A stretch of DNA of 47,305 nucleotides from Burkholderiales bacterium. Its GTDB lineage: Bacteria; Pseudomonadota; Gammaproteobacteria; Burkholderiales; Ga0077523. The stretch lies in the NCBI GenBank assembly GCA_019747905.1, contig JAIEQG010000074.1, forward strand, positions 1-47,305. The letters are read 5' to 3'. Both the position numbers and the translations under genes were made by a program. Below are positions 1-8,210 of the stretch, piece after piece. Numbering within the stretch: position 1 is the first letter of the stretch; each line of letters opens with the position of its first letter. Under the pieces are notes generated by a model. The model ran no database searches. It saw only the letters and a list, made by a program, of their open reading frames with translations, and was not told where the DNA came from.

Positions 1-522
1 CTGCGCCCGCACACCAAGGCGCCGATCGACGTGCACCTGATGGTGAAGCCGGTCGACCGCATCGTGCCGGATTTCGCAAGAGCGGGCGCGAACATCATCT
101 CGTTCCATCCGGAAGCCTCCGACCACGTGGACCGCACGCTGCAGTTGATCCGCGACGAAGGCTGCAAGGCCGGGCTGGTGTTCAACCCGGCGACCCCGCT
201 CGACTACCTCGATCACGTGATGGACAAGGTCGACCTGATCCTCATCATGTCCGTCAACCCCGGCTTCGGCGGGCAGGCGTTCATCCCGCGCGCGATCGAG
301 AAGCTGCGGCTCGCCCGCGAGCGGATCACCGCGAGCGGCCGCGACATCTGGCTCGAAGTGGACGGCGGGGTCAAGGTGGACAACATCGCCGAGATCGCTC
401 GCGCCGGCGCCGACACTTTCGTCGCCGGGTCGGCGATCTTCGGGTCCAAGGACTATCGGGCCACCATCGGTGCCATGCGCGCCGAACTGGCCAAGGACGC
501 GTTCGCGCGGCGCTCAGGCTAA
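1..522 (+). CDS. rpe: Ribulose-phosphate 3-epimerase, 5' end outside window
   Basis: This cytoplasmic enzyme interconverts ribulose 5-phosphate and xylulose 5-phosphate in the pentose phosphate and Calvin pathways. The reading frame is open from base 1 and 173 codons are visible. The start and roughly the first 50 residues lie upstream. Family landmarks are clear: VHLMV near the start, the metal-site region FHPEAS, the long loop [10 protein letters not shown], and the C-terminal phosphate-binding stretch EVDGGV followed by [14 protein letters not shown]. In many betaproteobacteria rpe is followed by gph and then trpE. Here trpE comes next without gph, after a 200-bp gap. Identification is secure; only the N-terminus is missing. 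Confidence 0.95.
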   Translation: MRPHTKAPIDVHLMVKPVDRIVPDFARAGANIISFHPEASDHVDRTLQLIRDEGCKAGLVFNPATPLDYLDHVMDKVDLILIMSVNPGFGGQAFIPRAIEKLRLARERITASGRDIWLEVDGGVKVDNIAEIARAGADTFVAGSAIFGSKDYRATIGAMRAELAKDAFARRSG

Positions 523-537
523 CCTGCGCGACGGTGC

Positions 538-543
538 TATAGT
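538..543 (+). promoter_or_regulatory. Possible -10 box upstream of trpE
   Basis: TATAGT matches the sigma-70 -10 consensus at five of six positions and lies just after the rpe stop. No convincing -35 hexamer is present at 16-18 bp upstream (CAGGCT at 515-520). A start near base 550 would place the candidate leader peptide at the 5' end of the trpE transcript. Weak prediction. Confidence 0.3.
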
Positions 544-580
544 CCGGCCGTTTTCCGTAGAACCGTACTGATTTCCTTCG

Positions 581-687
581 ATGACTTCCGATCAATCGCA
601 ACCCGGGATTTCGATCTGCACGATCGGTTCGTGGCGCCGCTGGCGTCGCTCGACCGCAGTGCGTTGATGCGCGCGCCGCGCGCCTTT
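581..687 (+). promoter_or_regulatory. Candidate trp leader peptide and attenuator
   Basis: A 28-codon ORF (581-667) begins MTSDQSQPG and contains the segment SWRRWRRS, i.e. two Trp codons six bases apart among Arg codons. Its stop codon is followed at once by a GC hairpin, GCGCGC-GCC-GCGCGC (669-683), and then CTTTCGTATT. trpE starts 36 bp further on. A short Trp-containing leader followed by a hairpin upstream of trpE is the layout of ribosome-mediated attenuation in other proteobacteria. Against it, no good ribosome binding site precedes 581 and the tract after the hairpin is a poor U-run. The peptide is also unlike the WWW type of rhizobial TrpE leaders. A chance ORF remains possible. Confidence 0.35.
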
Positions 688-722
688 CGTATTCCCGCTG
701 TCGCAATGATTCCGGAGCCATC

Positions 723-2195
723 ATGACCGAACAGGAATTCACGCAGTTCGCTGCCCAGGGCTACAACCGCGTCCCCCTGGTGCTGGAAACCCTCGCCGAC
801 CTCGACACACCGCTGTCGGTGTACCTCAAGCTCGGCAACCGCCCCTACTCGTACCTGCTCGAATCGGTGCAGGGCGGCGAGCGCTTCGGCCGCTACTCGT
901 TCATCGGGTTGCCCGCCGAGATCCGCTTCGAGGTGCGCGGTCGCGTGTGCAGCGAGTATCGCGGCAACACGCTCCTGTCGCAGACCGAACAGGCCGATCC
1001 GCTCGAATGGGTGCGCGAACATCACTCGCGCTTCAAGGCCGCGGTGCTGCCGGGGTTGCCGCGCTTCGCCGGTGGACTGGTGGGCTACTTCGGCTACGAC
1101 ACGGTGCGATACATCGAAGGACGGCTGGCCGCCACGGAGAAGCCGGACGTGTTGGGCACCCCGGACATCCTGCTGATGCTCTCCGACCGGCTGGCCGTCG
1201 TGGACAACCTGTCGGGCAAGCTCTACCTCGTCGTGTACGCCGACCCGCGCGAACCGGACGCCTATGCCAAGGCGCGCAGCCAGCTCGAGGTACTGCATTC
1301 GGCGTTGCGCATGCCGATCTCGATGCCGGCCGAGATGCCGATGTTGCCGGCGCCGGCCATGTCCGAGTTCAGCGAAGACGCCTTCGTGGAAGCGGTCGAG
1401 CGGGCCAAGCGCTACATCACCGAAGGCGACATCATGCAGGTCGTGCTGTCGCAGCGGCTGTCGCATCCTTATCCGGCCTCGCCGCTTTCGCTCTACCGGG
1501 CCCTGCGCGCGCTCAATCCATCGCCCTACATGTTCTATTTCGACATGGGCGGGTTTCACGTGGTCGGTTCCAGCCCGGAGATCCTGGTGCGCCTGGAAAG
1601 CGGCGTGGTCACGCTGCGTCCGATCGCCGGCACGCGCCCGCGCGGCGCCACGCGCGAGCAGGACCTCGCACTCGAGGAGGAACTGCTTGCCGATCCCAAG
1701 GAGCGCGCCGAGCACGTGATGCTGATGGACCTCGGCCGCAACGACGTCGGCCGCGTGGCCGAGATCGGGTCGGTCAAGGTGACCGACAACATGGCGATCG
1801 AACGCTATTCGCACGTCATGCACATCGTGTCGAGCGTCGAGGGCAAACTGAAGGAAGGTCTCGACGGCATCGCTGCGCTGCGCGCGACGTTTCCAGCCGG
1901 CACTTTGTCTGGCGCGCCGAAGGTGCGGGCGATGGAGATCATCGACGAGCTGGAACCGTCGAAGCGCGGGATCTACGGGGGCGCTGTCGGCTACCTGGGC
2001 TTCAACGGCGACATGGACCTCGCCATCGCCATCCGCACCGCCGTCATCAAGGACGGTCGGCTGTTCGTGCAGGCCGGCGCCGGCATCGTGGCCGACTCGG
2101 TGCCGAAATCCGAATGGACCGAAACCCAGAACAAGGCGCGCGCGATCCTGCGGGCGGCGGAGATGGCGCAGGCGGGGTTGAGCCGGGCCAGCTAG
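723..2195 (+). CDS. trpE: Anthranilate synthase component I
   Basis: TrpE converts chorismate to anthranilate, the first committed step of tryptophan synthesis, using ammonia supplied by the TrpG amidotransferase. The 490-residue length is normal. The N-terminal regulatory motif LLES (residues 45-48, the site of Trp feedback inhibition in known TrpE proteins) is intact. The chorismate-binding core shows GSSPEIL near residue 280, TRPRGATR near 303, and [16 protein letters not shown] near 392. The ATG is preceded by GGAG at a suitable distance (CCGGAGCCATC). No trpG, trpD or trpC follows: the next gene is on the opposite strand, so the rest of the pathway is encoded elsewhere. Identification is secure. 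Confidence 0.97.
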   Translation: MTEQEFTQFAAQGYNRVPLVLETLADLDTPLSVYLKLGNRPYSYLLESVQGGERFGRYSFIGLPAEIRFEVRGRVCSEYRGNTLLSQTEQADPLEWVREHHSRFKAAVLPGLPRFAGGLVGYFGYDTVRYIEGRLAATEKPDVLGTPDILLMLSDRLAVVDNLSGKLYLVVYADPREPDAYAKARSQLEVLHSALRMPISMPAEMPMLPAPAMSEFSEDAFVEAVERAKRYITEGDIMQVVLSQRLSHPYPASPLSLYRALRALNPSPYMFYFDMGGFHVVGSSPEILVRLESGVVTLRPIAGTRPRGATREQDLALEEELLADPKERAEHVMLMDLGRNDVGRVAEIGSVKVTDNMAIERYSHVMHIVSSVEGKLKEGLDGIAALRATFPAGTLSGAPKVRAMEIIDELEPSKRGIYGGAVGYLGFNGDMDLAIAIRTAVIKDGRLFVQAGAGIVADSVPKSEWTETQNKARAILRAAEMAQAGLSRAS

Positions 2196-2204
2196 GGGGA
2201 CACC

Positions 2205-2250
2205 CCCCGACAGGCCTTGCGGCCTCTCCCCCCAGAGGGGTCAGCCCGGA
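2205..2250 (+). repeat. GC-rich intergenic element, type A, copy 1
   Basis: This is a short copy of the family with core CCCCCCGA..GGCC..TGCGGCC..CCCCCC..AGGGG..CAGCCC. It starts about 10 bp after the trpE stop. It extends into the 3' end of the convergent sensor kinase, whose stop codon (TCA on the plus strand at 2241-2243) lies inside the repeat sequence GGTCAGCCC. It is more diverged than the copies near 18.5 and 37.6 kb. Confidence 0.7.
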
Positions 2251-3587
2251 CTTGTCCGGAATCGCAGCGTGACGGCGGCGCCGCCCAACGTGCTGCGCGC
2301 AATGGCAATCGAACCGCCGTAGGATGCGGCAACGTCCGCGCTGACCGCGAGGCCGAGGCCGTGCCCCGGCACTGACTTGTCGATGCGCACGCCGCGCTCC
2401 ATCACCCGCTGCGCTTCGGTCTCGGCAATGCCGGGGCCGTCGTCTTCCACGATCAGTTGCAAGTTGCCGCCGTCGGCCGTGGCACTCACGCGCACGCGCG
2501 ATCGGCACCATTTAAAAGAGTTGTCGAGAAGATTGCCGAGCGCTTCCGTGAGATCACCCTCGTCGCCGCGGAACTGCACCCCCGGCTCGATCGCGAGCTC
2601 GGCCGACACCGGTTTTTCCGCGTACACCTTGGCGAGTGCGTTCAACAACCGCTCGGCCACCGGCCGCACGGCATGCGCCGCGCCGAGTCCGGGCCGCCCC
2701 GACGTCGCCGCGCGTTGCAGGTGATAGCCCACGATGCGGTCCATCTGCTCCACCTGCGCGTCGATGACGACGGCGCGGTCTTCGTCCCGGGTGCCGGTGC
2801 GCATGGCACCACGCAACACGGCGAGCGGCGTCTTGAGACTGTGCGCGAGGTCGGCCAGCGTATCGCGATGGCGCTGCTGTCGCGTGCGCTCGTGCGCGAG
2901 CAGCGTGTTGAGGTTGGACGTGAGTCGTTCCAGTTCCTTCGGATACTCCCCGGTGATGCTCGTCCGGCGCCCGGCCTCGAGCTCGGTCAGTTCGTCCGCC
3001 ACCCGCTTCAAGGGGGCAAGACCCCAGCGCAAGGTGAACCATTGCGCTACCAGCAACAGGACGCCCATCGCACCCAACCACCCGACCAGGCTGCGGCGAT
3101 AGACACCCAGTTGATGCTCGTAGGCTTCCAGGTCTTCTGCAACGCTGAACGTGAACGGGAAGGCACCGCTCGGGGTGGTCCAACGAACGCCGAAGCTCTG
3201 CACGAAGTAGGCATCGCCCTCCGGGGTTTCGATCTGCTGGAAGCGTTGCGTGCCGGGGGGCACGGCTGCGTTGAGCGCGGGCACGCCGGCCAGCCCCGAA
3301 TGCGTGTGCCAGACGGACTTTCCGGTGCCGTCGACGATCGAGGCATACAGATCGAGGCCGACCACGCCCAGGCGCGGCTCGGGGGAATCGTCGGCGAACG
3401 CGAAGCGCCCCTGATCGTCGACCTCGCTTGCCGCCATCAGCAGGTATACCTGGGCGAGCAGACGGTCCTGCCGGGCGCTGCGTGCACTGTCGCGAAAGGC
3501 GCGCTCGAGCGCGAAGGCCGACAGCGCGACGAAGATCAGCAACACCGCGCCGGCAGCGAACGTCAGGCGAAAACCGAGCGATCGCAC
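2241..3587 (-). CDS. Two-component sensor histidine kinase, PhoQ-like, orphan
   Basis: This is an inner-membrane histidine kinase of 448 residues. One transmembrane helix lies at about residues 7-27, followed by a periplasmic sensor region of about 130 residues, a second helix at about 166-182 and a HAMP-like linker. The HisKA domain has the phospho-acceptor His249 in ADLAHSLKTP. The HATPase domain shows the N box LGNLLDNS (about 350-357), the G1 box EDDGPG (about 381-386) and the G2 box GHGLGLA (about 408-414). All catalytic boxes look intact. PhoQ/QseC-type kinases are usually co-transcribed with an upstream OmpR-type regulator. Here the upstream side is a repeat element and then an insertion sequence, and no regulator occurs in the window. 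The ligand cannot be inferred. Confidence 0.9.
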   Translation of the reverse strand: MRSLGFRLTFAAGAVLLIFVALSAFALERAFRDSARSARQDRLLAQVYLLMAASEVDDQGRFAFADDSPEPRLGVVGLDLYASIVDGTGKSVWHTHSGLAGVPALNAAVPPGTQRFQQIETPEGDAYFVQSFGVRWTTPSGAFPFTFSVAEDLEAYEHQLGVYRRSLVGWLGAMGVLLLVAQWFTLRWGLAPLKRVADELTELEAGRRTSITGEYPKELERLTSNLNTLLAHERTRQQRHRDTLADLAHSLKTPLAVLRGAMRTGTRDEDRAVVIDAQVEQMDRIVGYHLQRAATSGRPGLGAAHAVRPVAERLLNALAKVYAEKPVSAELAIEPGVQFRGDEGDLTEALGNLLDNSFKWCRSRVRVSATADGGNLQLIVEDDGPGIAETEAQRVMERGVRIDKSVPGHGLGLAVSADVAASYGGSIAIARSTLGGAAVTLRFRTSPG

Positions 3588-3599
3588 GGCCTGCCTTCA

Positions 3600-3674
3600 G
3601 CCCTCGCCGGGCCGCCCCAAGAGGGCTGGCCCCTTGGGGGGAGAGGCCGTAAGGCCTATCGGGGGGAACGTCAT
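3600..3674 (-). repeat. GC-rich intergenic element, type A, copy 2
   Basis: On the minus strand this reads TGACGTTCCCCCCGATAGGC and continues through the same GGCC/CCCCCC/GGGGCCAGCCC core as the other copies. It ends just upstream of the sensor kinase start. Its TGACGTT edge touches the left end of the insertion sequence. Other copies begin with this same sequence directly behind a stop codon. Confidence 0.75.
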
Positions 3675-3675
3675 C

Positions 3676-5322
3676 TCAGAACCTGTGAACAAATCGTCCT
3701 CCGGCTGCGATACTCGGTTCATGGACACCGACACGAAGCAGGGCAGGCTCGAACCGCGCGCCGGGGCGTTGTTCGACGAGGGGGAGTTGCCGATGCCGGC
3801 GAGACGCATCGAGGGCGAGCCGAGCACGCAGAGCGTGCCGCGACTGATGAGTCCTGTGCGCAACCAGGTGGAGTTGCGCGCCTGCGACCTGGACGCGCTG
3901 CTGCCCACCGATCACCCGGCGCGCACCGTGTGGGCCTTTGTGCAGTCGCTGGACTTGGCGGCGTTGTACGCGAGCATCAAGGCCGTGCAGGGCGCAGCCG
4001 GTCGCCCGGCGATCGACCCGGCGATCCTGGTAGCGCTGTGGCTGTGGGCCACGCTCGATGGGGTGGGCTCGGCGCGCGAGGTTGATAGGCTGTGCGAGCG
4101 CGACGATGCCTATCGCTGGCTGTGCGGTGGGGTCAGGGTGAACTACCACACGTTGGCTGATTTGCGAACCGAGCAGGCGCCCTGGCTCGATGCGCAGCTC
4201 ACGCGCAGCATCGGCGCACTGCTCGAGCGTAAGCTGGTCAGTCTGAACGTCGTGGCCCAGGACGGCCTGCGGGTGCGCGCCGCGGCCAAGGCCGCGAGCT
4301 TCCGGCGCCGTGCACGATTGGAGCAATGCATGGCGCAAGCGCAGGCCCAGGTGCAGGCGCTCAAGGGCGAACTGCAGGCCGACGCCGCGGCCAGCTCCAG
4401 GCGCAAGCAGGCCGCTGGCGAGCGCGCCGCGCGCGAGCGTACTGAGCGCCTGGCTCAGGCGCTGGCCACGATGCAGCAGATCGAGCGCACCCGGCCGGCT
4501 AAGAAGAAACGCCCGAGCGACCACGAAGACCCGCCCGGTGGCGCAGCAGCGGCCAAAGCCAAACCCGAATCCGAACCCCGGGTCAGTACCACCGACCCCG
4601 AAGCGCGCGTGATGAAGATGGCCGATGGGGGCTTTCGTCCCGCGTTCAACGCGCAGTTGGCCGTGGATGCGCCCACCCAGCTCATCGCCGCGGTGCACGT
4701 GCTCAACCTGGGCAGCGACATGAATGAGATGGTGCCCATGCACGCGCAGATCCAACAGCGCTACCAGCGCACCCCCAACCACTGGCTCGCCGATGGCGGC
4801 TTCACCAAGCTGCAGGCCATCGAGCAACTCGCCCAGCAGGGCACCCAGGCGCTGCTGCCTGCACCCAAGAGCCGCGACCCGCACATCGATTCGCTCCTCC
4901 CCAAGAGCACCGACTCCGAGCCCCTGGCCCAATGGCGCGCGCGCATGGCCAGCTTGGCGGGCCAAGCCCTGTACCGGCAGCGCGCGGCTTCGGTGGAGTG
5001 CGCCAATGCGCAGCTGCGACGACGCGGTCTGTATCAGTTCAACGTACGCGGCTTGCGCAAGGCGCGCGCGGTGCTGCTCTGGCACGCGCTGGCACACAAC
5101 CTGATGCGCATGGCGAGCCTGAACATCGCCTTCCAGGGCTGATTCCAGGCCCGCCATAGACCTGCCCCAGCGCCCATGGGCGGCTGCGTGGCGCTGCATC
5201 CGGCTTGAGCTCGCGATCGGCATGCGCACCTTAGCCACGCCAACCCCAGCGCCGTGTCGGACCAACACGCCTTCGTCGTATCGCCCCATGCGCGAGAAAC
5301 GGAATTGGTTCACAGCTTCTCA
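3676..5322 (+). mobile_element. IS1182-type insertion sequence with terminal inverted repeats
   Basis: The left end (3676-3694) TCAGAACCTGTGAACAAAT and the reverse complement of the right end (5304-5322) TGAGAAGCTGTGAACCAAT agree at 16 of 19 positions. They define an element of about 1.65 kb, typical for IS1182. One transposase gene fills it. I see no convincing target-site duplication: the bases just outside are unrelated. Together with the truncated EAL gene on the right, this suggests a deletion or rearrangement after insertion. Confidence 0.85.
3721..5142 (+). CDS. IS1182-type DDE transposase
   Basis: This 473-residue transposase is expected to cut and join the ends of the surrounding element. 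The N-terminal half carries the helical DUF772-type region (VELRACDLDALLPTDHP, then AIDPAILVALWLWA). The RNase H-like core shows candidate catalytic residues: Asp in VAQDGLRV (near residue 180), Asp in WLADGGF (near 356) and Glu in VECANAQ (near 425). A Lys/Arg/Ala-rich insertion, probably coiled coil, lies at about residues 200-280. The frame is open upstream to 3634, but ATG 3721 lies inside the element and is the sensible start. The gene appears intact, so the element may still be active. Confidence 0.9.
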   Translation: MDTDTKQGRLEPRAGALFDEGELPMPARRIEGEPSTQSVPRLMSPVRNQVELRACDLDALLPTDHPARTVWAFVQSLDLAALYASIKAVQGAAGRPAIDPAILVALWLWATLDGVGSAREVDRLCERDDAYRWLCGGVRVNYHTLADLRTEQAPWLDAQLTRSIGALLERKLVSLNVVAQDGLRVRAAAKAASFRRRARLEQCMAQAQAQVQALKGELQADAAASSRRKQAAGERAARERTERLAQALATMQQIERTRPAKKKRPSDHEDPPGGAAAAKAKPESEPRVSTTDPEARVMKMADGGFRPAFNAQLAVDAPTQLIAAVHVLNLGSDMNEMVPMHAQIQQRYQRTPNHWLADGGFTKLQAIEQLAQQGTQALLPAPKSRDPHIDSLLPKSTDSEPLAQWRARMASLAGQALYRQRAASVECANAQLRRRGLYQFNVRGLRKARAVLLWHALAHNLMRMASLNIAFQG

Positions 5323-5460
5323 GTGGCCGAATGCGTCGAGGACGAAGCCACGCTCGTCATGCTGCAATCGCTCGGCGTGGAGTGCGCCCAGGGCTATCAC
5401 CTGGAGCGGCCGCTGGAGTTGCATCCGGCGCTGCGGGAGGGGCTAGGGGCTAGGGGCTAG
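5323..5460 (+). pseudogene. C-terminal remnant of an EAL-domain protein
   Basis: Immediately after the right end of the insertion sequence the frame reads VAECVEDEATLVMLQSLG and then VECAQGYHLERPLELHPAL. This is the end of an EAL cyclic-di-GMP phosphodiesterase domain: compare the family pattern AEGVET..QL..L..LG....QGY...RP. Only about 45 codons survive. No EAL sequence is present on the other side of the insertion. The stop codon is supplied by a TAG inside the GGGGCTA array. This is a truncated, non-functional gene, most likely cut off by a deletion associated with the insertion sequence. Confidence 0.8.
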
Positions 5461-5515
5461 GGGCTAGGGGCTAGGGGCTAGGGGCTAGGGGCTAGGGGCT
5501 AGGGGCTAGGGGCTA
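5439..5515 (+). repeat. Eleven perfect tandem copies of GGGGCTA
   Basis: A 77-bp array of eleven identical heptamers, GGGGCTA, follows the EAL remnant. Each unit has a run of four G, so the plus strand could fold into G-quadruplexes. CTAG is self-complementary and the unit length is not a multiple of three, so the array supplies TAG stops in all six frames. It faces a complementary C-rich array at 5544-5640. Confidence 0.95.
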
Positions 5516-5543
5516 GGTTAAGAGCGTCGCGGTTGACGAAGTT

Positions 5544-5640
5544 CCCTAGCCCCTGCCTTTCCCTAGCCCCTGCTTCTCCCTAGCCCCTGCTTCTCCCTAG
5601 CCCCTGCCTTTCCCTAGCCCCTGCTTCTCCCCAGCCCCTC
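5544..5640 (+). repeat. 17-bp tandem repeats (CCCTAGCCCCTGCYTYY), about 5.6 copies
   Basis: Five units of 17 bp (5544, 5561, 5578, 5595 and 5612) alternate between CCCTAGCCCCTGCCTTT and CCCTAGCCCCTGCTTCT, followed by a partial CCCCAGCCCCT. Each contains TAGCCCC, the reverse complement of the GGGGCTA heptamer next door. The two arrays are separated by only 28 bp and could pair as a long imperfect hairpin. Confidence 0.93.
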
Positions 5641-5648
5641 CCACGCGA

Positions 5649-5677
5649 TAGACCTCCTCCCGGCGATTCATGATAAT
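5649..5677 (+). promoter_or_regulatory. Candidate sigma-70 promoter for yggX-ppk
   Basis: TAGACC (5649-5654) and GATAAT (5672-5677) are separated by 17 bp and match the -35 and -10 consensus at four and five positions. The next gene, yggX, starts 42 bp downstream. Not tested beyond the sequence match. Confidence 0.4.
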
Positions 5678-5719
5678 CACCGGCCGTTTGACGCGACCCC
5701 GGAAGGTGCGGGAGGTCCC

Positions 5720-5992
5720 ATGGCCAGAACAGTGCAATGCATCAAACTCGGCCGCGAAGCCGAAGGACTCGATTTTCCGCCCTACCCGGGGCCGCTCGGT
5801 GCACGGCTGTACGCCGAGGTCTCGAAGGAGGCCTGGAAGGGCTGGCTGGAGCACCAGAAGATGCTGGTGAACGAAAACCGGCTCAATCTTTCCGACCCGA
5901 AGGCGCGCAAGTACCTCGAACAGCAGATGGAGCAGCACTTCTTCGGGACGGGTGCGGACAGCGCCAGCGGCTACACGCCGCCGCCCCGCTAG
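5720..5992 (+). CDS. yggX: Fe(2+)-trafficking protein YggX
   Basis: YggX is a small cytoplasmic protein implicated in iron trafficking and in protecting Fe-S clusters from oxidative damage. The product has 90 residues, the usual length. It begins [18 protein letters not shown] with the conserved Cys7, followed by PPYPGPLG and the signatures [16 protein letters not shown] and [11 protein letters not shown]. The ATG follows GGTGCGGGAGGTCCC, a good ribosome binding site. ppk follows within 8 bp if its GTG start is used, so the two are probably co-transcribed. High confidence. Confidence 0.95.
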   Translation: MARTVQCIKLGREAEGLDFPPYPGPLGARLYAEVSKEAWKGWLEHQKMLVNENRLNLSDPKARKYLEQQMEQHFFGTGADSASGYTPPPR

Positions 5993-5999
5993 AGTCGCC

Positions 6000-8195
6000 G
6001 TGAACAAGCCAAAAGTCGCGCCGGCACCGGGCAAGGTGGCGGCGAAGACCAAGGGTGCCGCCAAGAAGTCGGGCGCGAAGAAGGCTATGGCTCGTCGCCG
6101 GGCGCCCGGCAAGGCCGCGAAGGTGGCCGTCGTCTCGCAGCACTTCCTCAACCGCGAGCTGGGACTGCTCGAGTTCAACCGGCGCGTGCTGGCGCAGGCC
6201 CAGGACCCGGCCATGCCGCTGCTGGAGCGGCTGCGCTTCCTGTGCATCGTGGGCAGCAACCTGGACGAGTTCTTCGAGATCCGCGTGGCCGGTCTCAAGG
6301 CACAGATGGAACTGGGCTCGGAGATCACCGGACCGGACGGCCTGTCGCCGGAAGAGGTCTTCACCCAGGTCTCGAAGCAGGCGCATCAGCTGATGACGCG
6401 CCAGTACGAGATCTTCAACGAAGACCTCCTGCCCGCGCTGGCGAAGGTCGGGGTGCGTTTCCTGCGGCGCCGTGAGTGGACCGAAGCACAGCGCGCCTGG
6501 ATCCGCGAACACTTCGTGAAGGAAGTGATGCCGGTACTGACTCCGATCGGACTCGACCCGGCCCACCCTTTCCCGCGCCTGCTCAACAAGAGCCTCAACT
6601 TCGCCGTCGAGCTCTCGGGCAAGGACGCGTTCGGCCGCAATTCCGGCATCGCGATCGTGCAGGCGCCGCGTGCGCTGCCACGCTTCATCGCGCTGCCGCG
6701 CGAGATCGCCGGGTGCGAATACGGCTTCGTCTTCCTCTCCTCGATCATGCACGCCTACGTGAGCGAGCTGTTCGCGGGCATGGAGATCAAGGGCTGTTAT
6801 CAGTTTCGCGTCACGCGCAACAGCGATCTGTTCGTGGACGAAGAAGAAGTGAAGAACCTGCGCACGGCACTCCAGGGTGAATTGCCGCAGCGCCAGTTCG
6901 GCGATGCCGTGCGCCTGGAAGTGGCGGACCTGTGTCCGCAGCACATGTCGGATTTCCTGTTGCAGCAGTTCGGACTCGCCCAGGACGACCTGTATCAGGT
7001 GAACGGGCCGGTGAACCTGGTGCGCCTCATGCAGGTGCCCGACTACGTGCAGCGGCCGGACCTCAAGTTCAAGCCTTTCAATCCGGGCACGCCGACCCAG
7101 ATCACCAAGCGGCAGGATATTTTCTCCGCGATCCGCAAGAGCGACATCCTGTTGCACCACCCGTATCAGTCGTTCCGACCGGTGGTGAGCTTCATCGAGC
7201 AGGCCGCGGTGGATCCGCAGGTGGTGGCGATCAAGCAGACCGTCTACCGCACCGGCACCGACTCGGAACTGATGAAGCACCTGATCCTCGCGGCAAGCAA
7301 CGGCAAGGCCGTCACCGTGGTGGTGGAGCTGATGGCGCGCTTCGACGAAGAGGCCAACATCAACTGGGCCTCACGGCTCGAAGAGGTCGGTGCGCACGTG
7401 GTCTACGGCGTCGTGGGACACAAGACGCACGCGAAGATGTCGATGGTCGTGCGGCGCGAAGAGAGCGGCCTCAAGCGCTACGTGCACCTCGGCACCGGCA
7501 ACTACCACTCCCGCACGGCGACGCTCTACACCGACTTCGGCCTCTTCACGTGCAACGAGGACATGTCCGCGGACGTGAACGACGTGTTCCTGCAGTTGAC
7601 CGGCATGGGCAAGGCCGGCAAGCACAAGTACGTGTGGCAATCGCCGTTCACGTTGCACGTGAAACTGCTCGAAGCGATCGCCCGGGAAGCCGAGCACGCG
7701 CGTGCCGGCAAGCCGGCCGGGATCAACGCCAAGATGAACGCGCTGCTGGAGCCGGAGATCATCCAGGCGCTGTACGACGCCTCGCGGGCCGGGGTGAAGA
7801 TCAACCTGATCGTGCGTGGTGTGTGTGCGCTGCGCCCGGGCATTCCCGGTCTGTCGGAAAACATCCGCGTGCGTTCGGTGATCGGGCGCTTCCTCGAACA
7901 TCATCGGATCTTCCACTTCCGCTCGGGCGACCAGGTGTTCCTTTCGAGCGCCGACTGGATGGACCGCAACTTCTTCCGGCGCATCGAGCTGTGCTTCCCG
8001 GTGCTCGATCCGAAACTGAAACGCCGCGTCATCGCCGAGGGCCTGAAGCGCTATCTCGAAGACAACAGCCAGGCGTGGGAGATGGATGCGGACGGCCGGT
8101 ATCGGCGGCTCAAGGCGCCGTCAGCGGCAGATGCGCGCAGCGCGCAACGGGAACTGGTGGCGGAACTGGCGGCGAAGCCAGCGCAGCCGATCTAG
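6000..8195 (+). CDS. ppk: Polyphosphate kinase 1
   Basis: PPK1 reversibly polymerises the gamma-phosphate of ATP into inorganic polyphosphate. The conserved body begins at SQHFLNRELGLLEFNRRVL and contains VGSNLDEFFEIRVAGL, the phosphoryl-transfer His in KTHAKMSMV and HLGTGNYHSRTATLY. These match the PLD-like fold of the family. From GTG 6000 the protein has 731 residues and an unusual N-terminal leader of about 40 residues rich in Lys, Ala and Pro. From ATG 6087, preceded by AAGAAGG, it has 702 residues, closer to the family norm of about 690. I list the longer form because the frame is coding-like throughout, but the start is open. ppx and phoU lie 3.5-6 kb downstream on the other strand. 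Confidence 0.93.
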   Translation: MNKPKVAPAPGKVAAKTKGAAKKSGAKKAMARRRAPGKAAKVAVVSQHFLNRELGLLEFNRRVLAQAQDPAMPLLERLRFLCIVGSNLDEFFEIRVAGLKAQMELGSEITGPDGLSPEEVFTQVSKQAHQLMTRQYEIFNEDLLPALAKVGVRFLRRREWTEAQRAWIREHFVKEVMPVLTPIGLDPAHPFPRLLNKSLNFAVELSGKDAFGRNSGIAIVQAPRALPRFIALPREIAGCEYGFVFLSSIMHAYVSELFAGMEIKGCYQFRVTRNSDLFVDEEEVKNLRTALQGELPQRQFGDAVRLEVADLCPQHMSDFLLQQFGLAQDDLYQVNGPVNLVRLMQVPDYVQRPDLKFKPFNPGTPTQITKRQDIFSAIRKSDILLHHPYQSFRPVVSFIEQAAVDPQVVAIKQTVYRTGTDSELMKHLILAASNGKAVTVVVELMARFDEEANINWASRLEEVGAHVVYGVVGHKTHAKMSMVVRREESGLKRYVHLGTGNYHSRTATLYTDFGLFTCNEDMSADVNDVFLQLTGMGKAGKHKYVWQSPFTLHVKLLEAIAREAEHARAGKPAGINAKMNALLEPEIIQALYDASRAGVKINLIVRGVCALRPGIPGLSENIRVRSVIGRFLEHHRIFHFRSGDQVFLSSADWMDRNFFRRIELCFPVLDPKLKRRVIAEGLKRYLEDNSQAWEMDADGRYRRLKAPSAADARSAQRELVAELAAKPAQPI

Positions 8196-8210
8196 GGCCG
8201 ATCAGCGTTT

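Noticed and set aside
537..1823. Minus-strand frame of 428 codons overlapping trpE
   Set aside because: It is the shadow of trpE. It has no domain and no ribosome binding site.
3676..5313. Minus-strand frame of 545 codons across the insertion sequence
   Set aside because: It is antisense to the transposase with no motif. Some insertion sequences carry antisense genes, but nothing here supports one.
5439..5640. CRISPR array
   Set aside because: The units are contiguous 7-mers and 17-mers without unique spacers, and no cas genes occur in the window.
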